A stretch of DNA of 6,920 nucleotides, from positions 1-6,920 of the forward strand of contig JAGAIK010000098.1 in assembly GCA_017626625.1 (NCBI GenBank). Direction: 5' to 3'. Both the position numbers and the translations under genes were made by a program. Of this stretch, positions 6,392-6,920 are shown piece by piece. The stretch comes from Roseburia sp. (GTDB lineage Bacteria > Bacillota > Clostridia > Lachnospirales > Lachnospiraceae). The first letter of the stretch is position 1. Every line of letters begins with the position of its first letter. The notes under the pieces are model-generated. The model saw only the letters and a program-made list of their open reading frames with translations, ran no database searches and was not told the origin of the DNA.

Positions 6392-6784
6392 TTAAACTCT
6401 TCTGCGTTTTGGTGGACGACATCCGTTGTGAGGTACCGGGGTTACGTCCTTGATGCTTGTAACCTCAAGACCACATGCGGAAAGCGCACGAATTGCTGCT
6501 TCTCTTCCTGATCCTGGTCCCTTGACCATAACATCAACAGTCTTTAATCCGTATACTAAAGCTGCCTTTGTTGCCGTCTCTGCTGCCATCTGTGCAGCAT
6601 ATGGAGTAGATTTCCTTGAACCTCTGAATCCAAGACCACCAGCACTTGCCCATGATAAAGCATTTCCCTCAGCATCTGTGATCGTTACGATCGTGTTGTT
6701 AAAAGATGACTGAATATGTGCCTGTCCGCGTTCAACGTTTTTCTTTACGCGCTTTTTTGTCACTTTCTTTGTAACTTTAGCCAT
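6392..6784 (-). CDS. rpsK: Small-subunit ribosomal protein S11
   Basis: S11 sits on the 30S platform near the mRNA exit and the anti-Shine-Dalgarno region. The 130 residues have a lysine-rich N terminus, then [58 protein letters not shown] and the invariant tail CRPPKRRRV, so it is complete. The ATG at 6784 is preceded by only a weak Shine-Dalgarno match (AGGTT, 6798-6794), poorer than for the other genes of this operon. Coupling to rpsM across a 66-base gap is unlikely, so the weak site may matter for its level. Confidence 0.98.
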   Translation of the reverse strand: MAKVTKKVTKKRVKKNVERGQAHIQSSFNNTIVTITDAEGNALSWASAGGLGFRGSRKSTPYAAQMAAETATKAALVYGLKTVDVMVKGPGSGREAAIRALSACGLEVTSIKDVTPVPHNGCRPPKRRRV

Positions 6785-6850
6785 ATCTAAACTAACCTAC
6801 TTTCTCAAAATTAATCAAATGTTTGTCTGTAACCAACAATGAAAGAAGTC

Positions 6851-6920
6851 TTATTTCTTCTTATTTGCAACAGTACGCTTCGGTCCCTTGCGGGTTCTTG
6901 CGTTTGTCTTAGTCTTCTGT
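6851..6920 (-). CDS. rpsM: Small-subunit ribosomal protein S13, C-terminal end (start outside window)
   Basis: Reading the - strand from 6919, 22 codons encode QKTKTNARTRKGPKR followed by TVANKKK and a TAA stop at 6853-6851. The NARTRKGPKRTVA motif is the conserved basic tail of S13, which reaches toward the P-site tRNA and the head of the 30S subunit. It is too short for a standard gene call but lies in the expected position directly upstream of rpsK. Confidence 0.95.
   Translation of the reverse strand, partial: QKTKTNARTRKGPKRTVANKKK

Overview
This window is a chromosomal housekeeping segment from a Gram-positive anaerobe of the class Clostridia. Lachnospiraceae is most likely. The evidence is strong GGAGG-type Shine-Dalgarno sites, the alpha operon order rpsM-rpsK-rpsD-rpoA-rplQ, an enlarged ribosomal protein L17, and an Smr domain in MutS2 of the kind I recall from that family. 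The lineage is inferred from resemblance, not from a search.

Left half, + strand (1-3215): the 3' part of mutS2, then after 36 bases an OmpR/PhoB-type response regulator, then its sensor histidine kinase, which overlaps the regulator by ATGA. A perfect 12-bp hairpin ends this unit; the kinase stop codon lies in its loop.

Middle and right half, - strand (6920 down to 3244): the end of rpsM (S13), then rpsK (S11), rpsD (S4), rpoA (RNA polymerase alpha) and rplQ (L17), followed by an intrinsic terminator. A DUF1266 gene sits just past that terminator and converges on the histidine kinase. There is no recognisable mobile element, CRISPR array, tRNA or rRNA.

The part that ordinary gene content does not explain is the 312-base gap between rpoA and rplQ, where the other gaps in this operon are 19 to 66 bases. 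Read as the - strand transcript it contains several nested helices. One is a 36-nt hairpin with a symmetric GA/GA internal loop. Another is a long-range helix that closes a domain of about 173 nt and ends 7 nt before the rplQ Shine-Dalgarno sequence. Several pairs are G-U in the - strand transcript and would be A-C mismatches in the opposite transcript, which points to a structured RNA in the operon mRNA. It may be an L17 leader or a processed small RNA. I could not match it to an RNA family I know.
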